IMG/VR virus record: IMGVR_UViG_3300005613_000337
Span: 1-27,661 of that record
Reading direction: 5' to 3' (one strand)
DNA from: a virus
DNA length: 27,661 nt
In this document: positions 27,375-27,661 of the stretch, one piece after another
Numbering within the stretch: the first letter of the stretch is position 1
Layout of the letters: every line of letters starts with the position of its first letter
The notes under the pieces: model-generated
Told to the model about the DNA's origin: nothing
Database searches by the model: none
Seen by the model: only the letters and a program-made list of their open reading frames with translations
Program-made: the position numbers and the translations under genes

Positions 27375-27661
27375 AATTCAATCAGCTTTATCATTTTATC
27401 CATCTCAATGCTCCATGTGTGTTCCTGCACCCACTCTAAAGCTTTTTCACATTCGCTCTCAGCACCATTGACATAAATCTCATTTAGCCAAAAACAGGCA
27501 CTCTCTATATTGCCCCTATGCCTACGCCTTGTGAAATCTCCTTTAGTATGCGTGTTATAGTCTTTATCAAGCTCATAGATGAACCCGCGACCTTCGCCGA
27601 GTATCTCAGATATGGTTGTATTCTTTGGAGCTAATACAGGGCAATATGCCGCCATTGCTTC
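27371..27661 (-). CDS. GT-B glycosyltransferase (GT4-like), C-terminal part only
   Basis: The frame is open to the right edge; the last codons read E-A-M-A-A, so the gene begins outside. EAMAAYCPVLAPKNTTISEI, followed by LGEGRGFIYEL, is the nucleotide-sugar-binding E-x7-E region of group 1 (GT4) glycosyltransferases. The first E is 27659-27661 and the second E is in SEIL. The last 60 residues form the closing helices (ECEKALEWVQEHTWSIEMDK). It is the first of three overlapping glycosyltransferase genes. The ATG at 27655 is internal and not the true start. Confidence 0.8.
   Translation of the reverse strand, partial: EAMAAYCPVLAPKNTTISEILGEGRGFIYELDKDYNTHTKGDFTRRRHRGNIESACFWLNEIYVNGAESECEKALEWVQEHTWSIEMDKMIKLIEL

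Noticed and set aside
1-27661. tRNA genes, CRISPR arrays, insertion sequences, terminase, integrase, endolysin
   Set aside because: Looked for on both strands and not found. Absence of terminase and lysis genes is explained by the window edges, since both end genes are cut.

Overview
The window is a stretch of a tailed-phage genome (free phage or prophage; the edges do not show which) from a host in the Bacteroidota. The sequence is AT-rich. Genes lack Shine-Dalgarno sequences and instead have A-rich leaders (CAAACAAACAAA-type). Promoter-like boxes fit the Bacteroidota -7 consensus TAnnTTTG, and several structural and replication proteins look like families common in Bacteroidota phages. The virion genes (HK97-fold capsid, ClpP-type protease with a scaffold-like tail, portal, tail tube, 715-residue tape measure, no sheath) point to a siphovirus. 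No terminase, integrase, endolysin, tRNA or CRISPR array was found, so the genome continues past both edges.

Every gene but one reads leftwards on the minus strand. From right to left, in transcription order: (1) 27.7-23.6 kb holds four glycosyltransferases, a gene with a candidate -1 frameshift on a T9 run (possible tail assembly chaperone), several small genes and a 23-codon remnant of an oxidoreductase. (2) 23.2-14.0 kb is the tail block: tail completion, gp10-like, distal tail, a 1512-residue baseplate/receptor-binding protein and the tape measure. (3) 14.0-13.7 kb carries the only plus-strand gene, a small membrane protein with its own promoter. (4) 13.6-8.8 kb is the head block: protease, capsid, tail tube, an intrinsic terminator, then portal and connector. 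The portal therefore lies downstream of the capsid, the reverse of the usual order. (5) 8.7-6.3 kb has a metallophosphoesterase and a run of very small genes. (6) 6.3-1 kb is DNA metabolism: YqaJ-type exonuclease and partner, an SSB-like protein, an SNF2-type helicase overlapping a DNA methyltransferase, two HTH proteins and a DUF4373-type replication protein cut by the left edge.

The most striking signal is regulatory. Seven leftward transcription units are preceded by the same composite element. Two 9-bp sites (consensus TTCGATGAA on the plus strand) start exactly 21 bp apart. The site nearer the gene lies 28 bp (four cases), 29 bp (two) or 40 bp (one) from a TAnnTTTG-like box. The distal site abuts or overlaps the stop codon of the preceding gene, or lies inside its last codons, and in three cases an intrinsic-terminator hairpin is folded through the element. 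This looks like a dedicated, probably activator-dependent promoter class that sets the non-structural genes apart from the two structural blocks, which start at a different box (TATATTTCG) with no operator pair. The regulator is not identified; two HTH genes in the window are candidates.

Other points of interest are a possible switch between two alternative 8-bp RNA pairings over the start of the replication gene, a lambda-like candidate origin inside that gene, and a terminator between tail tube and portal that could set capsid-to-portal stoichiometry.
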